From NCBI RefSeq assembly GCF_008831045.1, contig NZ_WAJS01000008.1:28406-92405 (forward strand): 64,000 nt of DNA, written 5' to 3'. The stretch comes from Adlercreutzia muris (GTDB taxonomy: Bacteria; Actinomycetota; Coriobacteriia; Coriobacteriales; Eggerthellaceae). A model generated the notes under the pieces. That model was not told where the DNA came from. It worked only from the letters and a program-made list of their open reading frames with translations, and searched no databases. Position 1 is the stretch's first letter. Each line of letters starts with the position of its first letter. The translations under genes were made by a program, and so were the position numbers. This document shows, in pieces, positions 51,583 to 59,874 of this stretch.

Positions 51583-53160
51583 TTACAGCTCCGGCAGGTT
51601 GTCCACGTCCAGGCGCGGGAACAGGGGCTCGCCCACCTCCACGGCCACGCTGGCGGGAAGCTGGCCCCAGGCCGTGGCCTCCTTAATGTCGGTCACCTCC
51701 GCGATGTCGCCCAGACCCAGGCGGCGGAACACCTCGGCCGAGGTGTTGGGCATGAACGGCGCCAGGTACAGCGCGATGATGCGGATGGCCTCCAAGCAGT
51801 TGTACAGCACGCCGGCCAGCTCATCGGCACGCGCAGGATCCTTGGCCAGGGCCCACGGGGCACTTTCCTCCACGTAGAGGTTCACGCGGCTCGCGAGTTT
51901 CTGCACAGCCGCGGCCGCCCCGGTGAAGTCCACCTCGGCCATGCAGGCGTCATAGTCCGCGTACAGCGTATCGGCGATCTCGCGCAGGGGGTTCTCGGCC
52001 GCTGCGGCCGGTGCCTCGGGCACGCGGCCCTCGAAGTACTTCGTGGTCATGTTGGTCACGCGAGAAACCAGGTTGCCCCAGGTGTTGGCCAGATCGGCGT
52101 TGTACACCTGCACCATGCGCTCCATGGAGATGGAGCCGTCATGGCCGAACTGCACATCGCTCATGAAGTAGTAGCGGTAGGCATCCACACCGAAGACCTT
52201 CACCAGATCGGCGGGCATAAGCCCGTTGCCCTTGGACTTCGACATCTTCTCGCCCTTGGTGAGCAGGAAACCGTGGCCGAACACCGTGTGGGTGATGGGC
52301 ATGCCGGCGGCCATGAGCATGGCCGGCCAGATCACGCAGTGGAAGCGGGTGATGTCCTTGCCCACGAAGTGGTACTGGATGGGCCAGCGGCCGTCGAACT
52401 CGGCCTCGCGCTCGTCGTCGCCGTAGCCGATGCCGGTGAGGTAGGCGATGAGCGCATCGGCCCACACGTAGAACACGTGACCCTCATCCCACGGCACGGG
52501 AATGCCCCAGTCGAAGCTGGAACGGGAGATGGACAGGTCGTTCAGGCCACCCTTCACGAAGGAGACGATCTCGTTTCGACGCGTGACGGGACGAATGAAG
52601 TCGGGGTGCTCGTCGTAGAAGGCCAGCAGACGGTCCTGGAACTCGGACAGCTTGAAGAACCAGTTCTCCTCGCCGGAGGCCTCGTAGCGCACGGGGCGCT
52701 TGCAATCGGGGCAGACGAACTCGCCGTCGTCGTTCTTCTCCAGGTCGCTCTCGGCGTAGTAGGTCTCCTCATGGACGCAGTACCAGCCCTCGTAGGCGCT
52801 CTTGTACAGCCAGCCGGCATCGTGCAGGGCGCCCCAAAACTTCTGCACCGCGCGGGTCTGGCGATCCTCGGTGGTGCGCACGAAGTTCGTGTAGTCGATA
52901 TTCAGCGTCTTCCACGCGTCGGTAAAGGCCGGGGCCAAAGAATCGCACCAGGCCTGGGGGGTCATGGCGTTCTTCTCGGCGGTCTCGGCGATCTTCTGGC
53001 CATGCTCGTCGGTACCGGTGACGAACGACACGTCGTAGCCGTTCATGCGCTGGTAGCGGGTGATGGTGTCGGCCGCCACCGTAGTGTAGGCGGTGCCCAG
53101 ATGGGGCGCGGCGTTGATGTAGTAGATGGGCGTGGTGACGCCGAAGGTTCCCTTAGCCAT
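51583..53160 (-). CDS. metG: Methionyl-tRNA synthetase
   Basis: 525 residues, class I synthetase: HLGT-type signature in NAAPHLGTAYTT, a zinc knuckle with CPDC, FYVWADALIAYLTG, and KMSKSKGN at the adenylate site. The C-terminal tRNA-binding dimerisation domain of longer MetRS is absent, so it is the short form. It is followed at once by the promoter of small-peptide module 2. Confidence 0.97.
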   Translation of the reverse strand: MAKGTFGVTTPIYYINAAPHLGTAYTTVAADTITRYQRMNGYDVSFVTGTDEHGQKIAETAEKNAMTPQAWCDSLAPAFTDAWKTLNIDYTNFVRTTEDRQTRAVQKFWGALHDAGWLYKSAYEGWYCVHEETYYAESDLEKNDDGEFVCPDCKRPVRYEASGEENWFFKLSEFQDRLLAFYDEHPDFIRPVTRRNEIVSFVKGGLNDLSISRSSFDWGIPVPWDEGHVFYVWADALIAYLTGIGYGDDEREAEFDGRWPIQYHFVGKDITRFHCVIWPAMLMAAGMPITHTVFGHGFLLTKGEKMSKSKGNGLMPADLVKVFGVDAYRYYFMSDVQFGHDGSISMERMVQVYNADLANTWGNLVSRVTNMTTKYFEGRVPEAPAAAAENPLREIADTLYADYDACMAEVDFTGAAAAVQKLASRVNLYVEESAPWALAKDPARADELAGVLYNCLEAIRIIALYLAPFMPNTSAEVFRRLGLGDIAEVTDIKEATAWGQLPASVAVEVGEPLFPRLDVDNLPEL

Positions 53161-53258
53161 GAGGAATCGATGCTCCTATCCGGAAGACGGGCGGCCAATG
53201 ACGCCGCCGCTTCCCTCGAATATACGTGCTGGCTATCTTAACACTGGGAAGGAGCGCG

Positions 53259-55859
53259 CTACCCGAGGATTCCGCGCAGGGTGGCGGCCAGGTCCTTCAC
53301 ACTGATGGGCTTGGAGAGGTGGTCATCGGCACCGGCCCGCTTCGATTCCTGCACGTCCTCGGTGAAGGCGTTGGCCGACAGCACCACGATGGGCAGTGCT
53401 CGCAAGTCGGCCCGCTCGCTCGCGCGGATGCGGCGGGTGGCCTCCAGACCGTTCATCACCGGCATCTGGATGTCCATGAGCACCACGGCGAAGTGACCGG
53501 GCTCGTGGGCAGCAAGCTTGTCCAGGGCCTCCTGGCCGTCGAAAGCGCACTCCACGGTCAGCCCGAGGGATTCCAGCAGGGCGGCGGCAATCTCGCTGTT
53601 CAGCTCGTTATCCTCTACGAGCAGCACGCGGGCCGCGGGCAGGGCGCTCGTCGGGGCAGAAGGAGCCTCGGGCAGCGGGGTCGCCCCGCGCTCGGAGCCG
53701 TCGGGCGCCGCATTGGGATCGCCCGCGCCGGCAGGAACATCGGCGGCCCCCTCGTCGTGGCGCAGGTTCACATGCACGGTGAAGGTGCTCCCCGCCCCAG
53801 GGGCGCTCTCCACCTCGATGGTACCCCCCATGAGCGACACGACGCTCTGGACGATGGAGAGGCCGAGCCCCGTGCCCTCCACCCGCTCGGTGCGGGAGTC
53901 ATGCTCCCGCGTGAAAGGCTCGAACACGTGCTCGACGAAGGTGGGGTCCATACCGCAGCCGGTATCGGAGAAGATGAACTCGTAGTCGCTCGTCCCCTCC
54001 ACGCGGGCCGGATGCTCGATGAGGACCATGGATATCCGTCCCCCGGCCGGAGTGAACTTCACGGCGTTGCCGAGCATGTTCATGAACACCTGCTGCAAGC
54101 GCAGGTCGTCGGCCTCCACCATCGGGTGAACCAGGGATTCGACGGCAACGGAGAACGTCACCCCCGTCTCTTGGCAGCGAGCAGCGAACACCGTCTCGGT
54201 CTCGGCTACAAGCTCCCGCAGATCCACGGGGGCCACATTCAGCACCAACCGGCCGTTCTCGATCATGGACAGATCGAGCACCTCGTTGATGAGCCCGAGC
54301 AGATGATTGCTCGACAGCGTGATCTTCCCAAGGCAATCGCTCACCCGTTCCCAATCGCCCTCGCTCATGCGGGCCAGCTCGGTCATGCCGATGATGGCGT
54401 TCATGGGGGTGCGGATGTCGTGGCTCATGCGGGAGAGGAAGTCGCTCTTGGCGCTGTTGGCGGCCACAGCGGCGCGATAGGAATCCTCCATGGCCTGCTG
54501 GAGGCGCTTCTCGCGGGCCTTCATCGCCGTCACGTCCTGAGTGGTGTACACCACGCGGGATGCCCGTCCCTCTCCGTCGCGCTCCACGCAAATGAGGTTG
54601 ATGTTCTCCCATTTCAACCGGCCGCTGCGATTGATCTGATACTCGAAACCGAGATTGTCCACCCCATCGGCCATGGCGGCTATGACGGCCTCGCGACTGA
54701 ACTGCTCGACCACTTCGCGCTTCGCCTCCTCGCCCACCACGAGCCGCTCGAGCCGCCGCACCATGTAGTCGTAGTCGCCCTCGGTCGCATGGGGGTCGTC
54801 CGACATCACCGGTCCGCTCATGTAGCGGAAATGGTTCGCGGGGAAATCGATGAGCACCAGACGCTCGGTGAGCTTGCCCACCCCGGTCTGCACATCGATG
54901 CGGTCCCGCATGGAGCGGGCCAGGGTGCGATGACGGTGGTTGTTGAAGGCGATGATGCCCACGAGCACCGCGAGGAACACCAGCACGATGACGAACAGGG
55001 CATTCCAGCCGCCCTCGTTGGCGGCGTTGATCATCTGCTCGGTGGCGGCCGAGGGGAAGGTCTCGACGATCATCCAGTTCAAGCCGGGCACGACCTTGAC
55101 GCAGGCCGAATCGAGGCCGTGGCCGGCCTCGTAGGTGAAGGTGGCCCCCTGGCTGCCCTCGAAGGCCAGCTCGATCTGGCGGGCGCTCACACTGGAGGCG
55201 GCCTCGGCCTCGGCCAGCAGGTTCATGCCCACGAACTCTCCGCTAGAGGCCACCACCTCGCCCGTGGGCAAGCACAGCAGCACATGGGACTCGTAGCCGA
55301 AGAAGCTGTTCTGAAGCAGCCCCGTCAGGCGCTCCTCGTCGTAATGAGCCAGCAGGAGCCCGATGATGGGGCCGTCAGCCCCCTCGCGCACCGGGGCATA
55401 GAAGTACACGAGGTTCTCATGGGTGAGGCGGGTGTTGAACACGCACTCAATGCCCGACTCGCCAGCCATGGCCCGCTCGTAGTAGACCCGATCGCTCACG
55501 TCCACAGCACCGAGGCCGGGCGAGTGCTGGATGCCGTCGGCATCCACGAAGTCGATGGAATCGAAGGGGGCGATCTCGCCGACGGAGCGCAGCCACTCCT
55601 CGCTCGTGGCCACCTGGGCGGCATCGGGGGATTCCGAGGCCAGGGCCGCGATGGTCTCGATGTCCTTCTGGGTGTTCTGCATGAATGTGGACACGAGCTT
55701 GGCCGTCTGATCGGTGGCATCGGAGACGTACTGGCTCGTCTGGGCTACGATGCGGTTGCTCGTCTGCTGCATGAACATGGAGAACGTGATGATGACGGCC
55801 ACGAACACGACGACGAAGGCCGCCACTGACAGCCAGTACTTCCTGCCTTCGTCCTCCAT
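53259..55859 (-). CDS. Hybrid sensor histidine kinase
   Basis: 866 residues: membrane helix (WLSVAAFVVVFVAVIITFSM), extracytoplasmic Cache-like sensor (about 40-270), second helix (ALFVIVLVFLAVLVGIIAF), a PAS-like region (about 370-500), HisKA with the phospho-His in SRMSHDIRTPMNAIIG, HATPase (MLGNAVKFTPAGG, DTGCGMDP, GTGLGLSIV), a Pro/Ala linker, and a receiver domain (VLLVEDNELN, Asp in VLMDIQMPVMNG, Lys in LSKPIS). A separate output protein must exist; it is not adjacent. Start chosen at 55859 after GAGGGGAG. Confidence 0.94.
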   Translation of the reverse strand: MEDEGRKYWLSVAAFVVVFVAVIITFSMFMQQTSNRIVAQTSQYVSDATDQTAKLVSTFMQNTQKDIETIAALASESPDAAQVATSEEWLRSVGEIAPFDSIDFVDADGIQHSPGLGAVDVSDRVYYERAMAGESGIECVFNTRLTHENLVYFYAPVREGADGPIIGLLLAHYDEERLTGLLQNSFFGYESHVLLCLPTGEVVASSGEFVGMNLLAEAEAASSVSARQIELAFEGSQGATFTYEAGHGLDSACVKVVPGLNWMIVETFPSAATEQMINAANEGGWNALFVIVLVFLAVLVGIIAFNNHRHRTLARSMRDRIDVQTGVGKLTERLVLIDFPANHFRYMSGPVMSDDPHATEGDYDYMVRRLERLVVGEEAKREVVEQFSREAVIAAMADGVDNLGFEYQINRSGRLKWENINLICVERDGEGRASRVVYTTQDVTAMKAREKRLQQAMEDSYRAAVAANSAKSDFLSRMSHDIRTPMNAIIGMTELARMSEGDWERVSDCLGKITLSSNHLLGLINEVLDLSMIENGRLVLNVAPVDLRELVAETETVFAARCQETGVTFSVAVESLVHPMVEADDLRLQQVFMNMLGNAVKFTPAGGRISMVLIEHPARVEGTSDYEFIFSDTGCGMDPTFVEHVFEPFTREHDSRTERVEGTGLGLSIVQSVVSLMGGTIEVESAPGAGSTFTVHVNLRHDEGAADVPAGAGDPNAAPDGSERGATPLPEAPSAPTSALPAARVLLVEDNELNSEIAAALLESLGLTVECAFDGQEALDKLAAHEPGHFAVVLMDIQMPVMNGLEATRRIRASERADLRALPIVVLSANAFTEDVQESKRAGADDHLSKPISVKDLAATLRGILG

Positions 55860-56182
55860 GGGCGCTCCCCTCGGGCCTCTTCTATCCGTGCCGTCCATCA
55901 TACACCCCCCGATAGTACCTCAGGAGAACTGTCATCAAGTTTACCCTCACTCCAAGGCAAAAGGCCGGGGCACGAAACGGCGCGGCGAACCACGGCTGAA
56001 TGGAGAGCGGTGCGGGAACGGCGCGGGGGCGATTTGCGGGAAGCCTCCCGGCGACGGGAGCACGGTTCAAGGGAAATGCCCGGGCGACGCAGAGGCGCTA
56101 TGCGGGAGATATCGAAGGGACACTACTACGATAGCAAAATGATTTTGAAGAGAAAACGGTGATCATTTAATGGGAATTGCTA

Positions 56183-56227
56183 TTTACATTCTTCAAATAC
56201 CCCGCTAAAATGCGAACAAATATTCGC
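56183..56227 (+). promoter_or_regulatory. Promoter of the sortase-like gene with operator-like dyad
   Basis: TTTACA (56183-56188), 17-base spacer, TAAAAT (56206-56211). Overlapping the predicted start of transcription, GCGAA (56212-56216) and TTCGC (56223-56227) form a dyad; its core CGAAC-AAAT-ATTCG differs by one base from the Gram-positive LexA pattern CGAAC-N4-GTTCG. The rest of the gap 55860-56180 shows nothing. Confidence 0.5.
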
Positions 56228-56299
56228 TATAGGACAGAAACAGAGGGCAAGGGGTCCTTTGGATTCGTGCACCCCGACCGCCCAACCGAAGGAGGAGCC

Positions 56300-57268
56300 A
56301 TGGAGAACGCGAAGAAGCCGAGAGCCATCCCCGCATGGGCCATCTCCGCAGCCCTCGTCCTGGGGCTCGCAGCCTCAGGCGCCCTCGCCTGGGCCCTTGA
56401 AGAGGCCGTGGCCGCACCGGAAAGCACAGCGGGCACCCCCGCCGCGGAAAGCCGTTCCCCCAACGGGAGCGACAATGGCGTCGTGGCCGCAGCAGTGCGC
56501 GACCACATCCGCAGCCTCGCCGAGCGGGGCCTTGCCCGCGGCTCTGGGGCCGCCCACCAGGTGCGCCGCGCCGCCCGACCGGCAACCCTGGATGCCAGCG
56601 CTGCATCCGAACATCCCGGCCCGTCCATGGCCGACGGGGATGAGCCGGACCCCACCGACCTGGCCGATGGCGCCTCAGCGGGCTCCCCCGCCAGCCCGGC
56701 CGCAGGGCCATCCCCCTCAGCCGATGAAGGGGCCGGCACCTCTCCTGCACCGGCCCCCGACCGCAGCACCAGCGAGCCCCCAGCGGGCGACCCCGCCGAC
56801 TCCGGCACCGCCGATGATCGGAGCGAGGACGACGCGGGCGGCGGCAACGGCGCCTCGGAACCGAAGCCCCCGGCGCCGGCAGCCCCCGAGCCGGGAATGG
56901 CTGCCCGCAGCCTGAACATCGGGGGCGCGATCATCCCCTACCGCGACGTGCGCGGGGGCACCACCCCCGACAGCGGAGCCGGCCTCTGGCTCGGCTCAGA
57001 CGACACCACCGACGGCTCCTGGGGCTACTTCGTCGGCCACAACCCCGGATCGTTCTCCCCGGTAAAAGGCCTCGGCGTTGGCAGCGCCGTCATCCTGTGC
57101 GACAACGCGGGAAGAAGCCGCACCTATACCGTGCGCACGGTATTCACCGCAGAAGTCACCGCCACGTGGAAGACCATCGCCGCACGCGTCACCGGCTATG
57201 GGGAGTCCATCGTCCTGCAAACCTGTAGCGGCGACGGGGCCACCAACATCATCGTCGTGGCCGCCTGA
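56300..57268 (+). CDS. Sortase-like secreted protein with long disordered linker
   Basis: 322 residues: N-terminal signal/anchor (AWAISAALVLGLAASGALAW), about 190 residues of Pro/Ala/Asp/Ser-rich linker, then a sortase-like domain (IGGAIIPYRDVRGG, GYFVGHNPGSFSPVKGLG, SRTYTVRTVF, SIVLQTCSGDGATN). The catalytic His (GHN) and Cys (TCSG) are visible, but the Arg expected a few residues after the Cys is not obvious; the region reads ATNIIVV. It may be an altered sortase or a non-enzymatic relative. The ATG follows AAGGAGG. The large surface protein at 59875 could be a neighbouring substrate; inference only. Confidence 0.7.
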   Translation: MENAKKPRAIPAWAISAALVLGLAASGALAWALEEAVAAPESTAGTPAAESRSPNGSDNGVVAAAVRDHIRSLAERGLARGSGAAHQVRRAARPATLDASAASEHPGPSMADGDEPDPTDLADGASAGSPASPAAGPSPSADEGAGTSPAPAPDRSTSEPPAGDPADSGTADDRSEDDAGGGNGASEPKPPAPAAPEPGMAARSLNIGGAIIPYRDVRGGTTPDSGAGLWLGSDDTTDGSWGYFVGHNPGSFSPVKGLGVGSAVILCDNAGRSRTYTVRTVFTAEVTATWKTIAARVTGYGESIVLQTCSGDGATNIIVVAA

Positions 57269-57273
57269 ACGCA

Positions 57274-57312
57274 AAGAGGGGCGACCGCCCTCGGCAGGCG
57301 GCCGCCCCTCTT
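57274..57312 (+). terminator. Terminator of the sortase-like gene
   Basis: AAGAGGGGCG (57274-57283) pairs with CGCCCCTCTT (57303-57312), with GCC/GGC continuing inward. It lies six bases past the stop codon and may also serve the convergent iscU. Confidence 0.75.
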
Positions 57313-57331
57313 CCGCAGAGTCCCCAGGCCT

Positions 57332-57793
57332 TTAGTCCTCGTCCTCCACCAGATCGTGATGATGGTCGTGCTCGCCGATATCGGTCACCGGCTTCTCCAG
57401 GCCCTCGATGACGAGGTTGTTCTTCTCGGCGTAGTCCCACAGCGCCGCGTGGATGGCCTCCTCGGCCAGAAGCGAGCAGTGTACCTTCACCGGCGGCAGG
57501 CCGTCCAGCGCATCCATCACGGCCTTGTTGGTCACCTCCAGGGCCTCTTGCACGGTCTTGCCCTTCACGAGCACCGTGGCCATGGAGCTGGTGGCGATGG
57601 CGGCCCCGCAGCCGAAGGTCTTGAACTTCGCATCCTGGATGACGTTGTTCTCGTCGATGTCCAGATACACGCGCATGATGTCGCCGCACACGGCGTTGCC
57701 CACCGTGCCGCAGCCGCTCGCGTTCTCGATCTCGCCCACGTTCTGGGGGTTGGTGAAGTGCTCCATCACCTTATCGGAGTAGTTCATTGCCAT
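57332..57793 (-). CDS. iscU: Iron-sulfur scaffold protein IscU/NifU-type
   Basis: 153 residues. The three cluster-binding cysteines appear in NAVCGDIM, FGCGAAIATSS and VKVHCSLLAEEA, and an Asp in CGD is conserved. It accepts sulfur from IscS (upstream gene) and assembles Fe-S clusters, needed here by NapA, NapG and NapH. The C-terminus is unusually His/Asp-rich (GEHDHHHDLVEDED), which may bind metal. Second gene of the iscS-iscU operon. Confidence 0.94.
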   Translation of the reverse strand: MAMNYSDKVMEHFTNPQNVGEIENASGCGTVGNAVCGDIMRVYLDIDENNVIQDAKFKTFGCGAAIATSSMATVLVKGKTVQEALEVTNKAVMDALDGLPPVKVHCSLLAEEAIHAALWDYAEKNNLVIEGLEKPVTDIGEHDHHHDLVEDED

Positions 57794-57920
57794 GGTTGTT
57801 CCTCTTTTCGTTGAAAATGTCGTCGTTGAAGTGGGATTCGTGTACAGGGCGCGGGTCGGGAGCCGTCAGACGGAGCGACCGCGAACCACCGGACGGGCCG
57901 CGCCTTCCGTGCCGCCCGGG

Positions 57921-59147
57921 CTAGCTCGCGTAGGGGAAGCCGCCTTCCTTCAGGCGCGCGATGACCGAGGCCACCTTGCCGTGCTGGAAGTCCTCGTACA
58001 GGGGGCTCATCATGCGCAGGTTCTGAAGCGTGGCCTTCAGGGAGTCCACGGCGAAGTCCACGTCCTCCAAGGTGGTGTCGCGGCCGATGGTCATGCGCAG
58101 GCTGCCGTGGGCGATCTCGTGGGGCAGGCCGATGGCCAGAAGCACGTGGCTCGGATCCAGCGAGCCGGAGGTGCAGGCGCTCCCCGACGACACGCAGATG
58201 CCGCGAGCCGCCAGCTGCAACAGCATGCCCTCGCCCTCGATGAACTCGAAGGAGAAGTTCACGTTGTTGGCCAGACGGCTCTCCCAGCTGCCGTTCAACT
58301 TCGCCGAGGGAATCTCGTCCAGAATGCGGCGGATGGTGTGATCGCGCAGGGCCCGCTGCCGATCGTGCTCGGCCGTCATGTCGGCCGCAGCCAGCTCGGC
58401 CGCCCTCGCGAAGCCCACGATGCCGGGCACGTTCTCGGTGGAACCACGACGGCCGCGCTCCTGCTGGCCGCCGTCGATGAAGTTTTCCACCTTCACGCCC
58501 TTGCGGATGTAGAGCAGGCCTACGCCCTTGGGCCCGTAGATCTTGTGAGACGAGGCGGACAGCATATCGATACCCATCTCCTTCACGTCGATGGGCTCGT
58601 GGCCGAAGGCCTGCACCGCGTCGGTGTGAAAGGCCACGCCGTGCTCGCGGGCGATGGAAGCCAACGCGGCAACGGGCTCGATGGTACCGATCTCGTTGTT
58701 GGCGAACATGATGGAGGCCAACGTAGTGTCGGGGCGGATGGCCGCGGCAAAGTCCTCGGGGCGCACGAGGCCGTGCTCGTCCACGGGCAGATAGGTCACC
58801 TCGAAGCCCTCCTTCTCCAGGGCCTCGCAGGCGTGCAGCACCGCATGGTGCTCGATGGCGCTCGTGATGAGGTGCTTGCCTTTGGCGGCGTTGGCCCGGG
58901 CAAAGCCCTTGATGACCCAGTTGTCCGACTCGGTGCCGCCGCTGGTGAAGTACACCTCGCGGGGCGCGGCGCCGATAAGGCCGGCCAAGGTCTCGCGGGC
59001 GGCGGCCACGGCGTCGGCGGCCTCCTGGCCGAGCGGGTAGATAGACGACGGGTTGCCGAACTGCTCGGTGAAGTACGGCAGCATGGCCTCCACCACCTCG
59101 GGGCGCACCGGCGTGGTTGAGGCGTGGTCGAGGTAGATCTGCTTCAT
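57921..59147 (-). CDS. iscS: Cysteine desulfurase IscS/NifS-type
   Basis: 408 residues, PLP-dependent. YLDHASTTPVRPEVVEAM at the N-terminus, SAIEHHAVLHAC, the PLP-lysine in SASSHKIYGPKGVG, and the active-site Cys in SSGSACTSGSLDPSHVL. It supplies sulfur for Fe-S clusters and tRNA thiolation. Start ATG at 59147 (a GTG nine bases earlier is also possible). TTGACA-N16-TATATT upstream (59281-59254) is a strong promoter next to a dyad-like site, probably bound by the Rrf2 protein encoded divergently. Confidence 0.94.
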   Translation of the reverse strand: MKQIYLDHASTTPVRPEVVEAMLPYFTEQFGNPSSIYPLGQEAADAVAAARETLAGLIGAAPREVYFTSGGTESDNWVIKGFARANAAKGKHLITSAIEHHAVLHACEALEKEGFEVTYLPVDEHGLVRPEDFAAAIRPDTTLASIMFANNEIGTIEPVAALASIAREHGVAFHTDAVQAFGHEPIDVKEMGIDMLSASSHKIYGPKGVGLLYIRKGVKVENFIDGGQQERGRRGSTENVPGIVGFARAAELAAADMTAEHDRQRALRDHTIRRILDEIPSAKLNGSWESRLANNVNFSFEFIEGEGMLLQLAARGICVSSGSACTSGSLDPSHVLLAIGLPHEIAHGSLRMTIGRDTTLEDVDFAVDSLKATLQNLRMMSPLYEDFQHGKVASVIARLKEGGFPYAS

Positions 59148-59253
59148 GGGGCTCACGGTTCCTCGTTCTCTTTGCGATGGGGCCCTCGGCGCCGCTCGCT
59201 CCTCCGAGGGCCCCGCAGCCGTCCCATCTAAGTCTAGTAGTTTGATAGGTTTT

Positions 59254-59281
59254 AATATAAACTGGAAAATGAGAATGTCAA
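59254..59281 (-). promoter_or_regulatory. Promoter of iscS-iscU
   Basis: TTGACA (59281-59276), 16-base spacer, TATATT (59259-59254) on the minus strand. The AT-rich stretch downstream (59225-59253, AACCTATCAAACTACTAGAC on the minus strand) is a plausible Rrf2 binding site. Confidence 0.7.
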
Positions 59282-59299
59282 GGAGAGAATGGTGGCCCT

Positions 59300-59701
59300 G
59301 TGAAGATATCAACGAAAACTCGCTACGGCATGCGCGTCATGCTCGATCTGGCCGAGCGCTACGATGAGGGATGCACGCCCCTAAAGGACGTGGCAGATCG
59401 CCAGGGCCTCTCGAAAAAGTACCTGGAGCAGGTGGTCGCCCCCCTCACCGCAGCTGGCCTGCTTGCCGTTACCCGCGGCCACCAGGGCGGCTACCAGCTG
59501 GCCCGGCCGCCCGCGCAGATCACCCTGGCCGATGTCATCGCCGCCTCGGAAGACGGTCTCGACCTGATGACCTGCACCAACGACCTACTCGCCTGCGAGC
59601 GCGCCGACGCCTGCCCGAGCCGGCTTGTGTGGGGAGGCCTCCAAAACGCCGTGAACGCCTACCTGGAGAGCAAGACCCTCGCCGACATGGCGGCTTCGTA
59701 G
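59300..59701 (+). CDS. Rrf2-family transcriptional regulator (IscR-like)
   Basis: 133 residues. The winged helix (KISTKTRYGMRVMLDLA, LKDVADRQGLSKKYLEQVV, RGHQGGYQLARPP) is typical of Rrf2/IscR/CymR. Three cysteines in MTCTNDLLACERADACP are spaced C-x7-C-x5-C, close to the IscR cluster ligands (C-x5-C-x5-C). It is divergent from iscS-iscU and most likely senses Fe-S status and represses them. GTG start with AGGAG upstream. Confidence 0.92.
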   Translation: MKISTKTRYGMRVMLDLAERYDEGCTPLKDVADRQGLSKKYLEQVVAPLTAAGLLAVTRGHQGGYQLARPPAQITLADVIAASEDGLDLMTCTNDLLACERADACPSRLVWGGLQNAVNAYLESKTLADMAAS

Positions 59702-59808
59702 CCTAAGGCCGTCTCCTCGCCTGCAGGCCGCACGATGCCAAACGCTGCTGCAGCCCAGCAGAAGCGCGAGTTGCGAGCCTCTCCAACCCCCGACCGCGCC
59801 GCTCAGGG

Positions 59809-59837
59809 TTGCGGAAAGCGGGGCGAAGGGGTATATT
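59809..59837 (+). promoter_or_regulatory. Promoter of the large surface protein
   Basis: TTGCGG (59809-59814), 17-base spacer, TATATT (59832-59837), followed by GAAGGAG before the ATG at 59875. Confidence 0.6.
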
Positions 59838-59874
59838 CGGGCGGACTCTTACCCATGAGAGAAGGAGATCCGAC

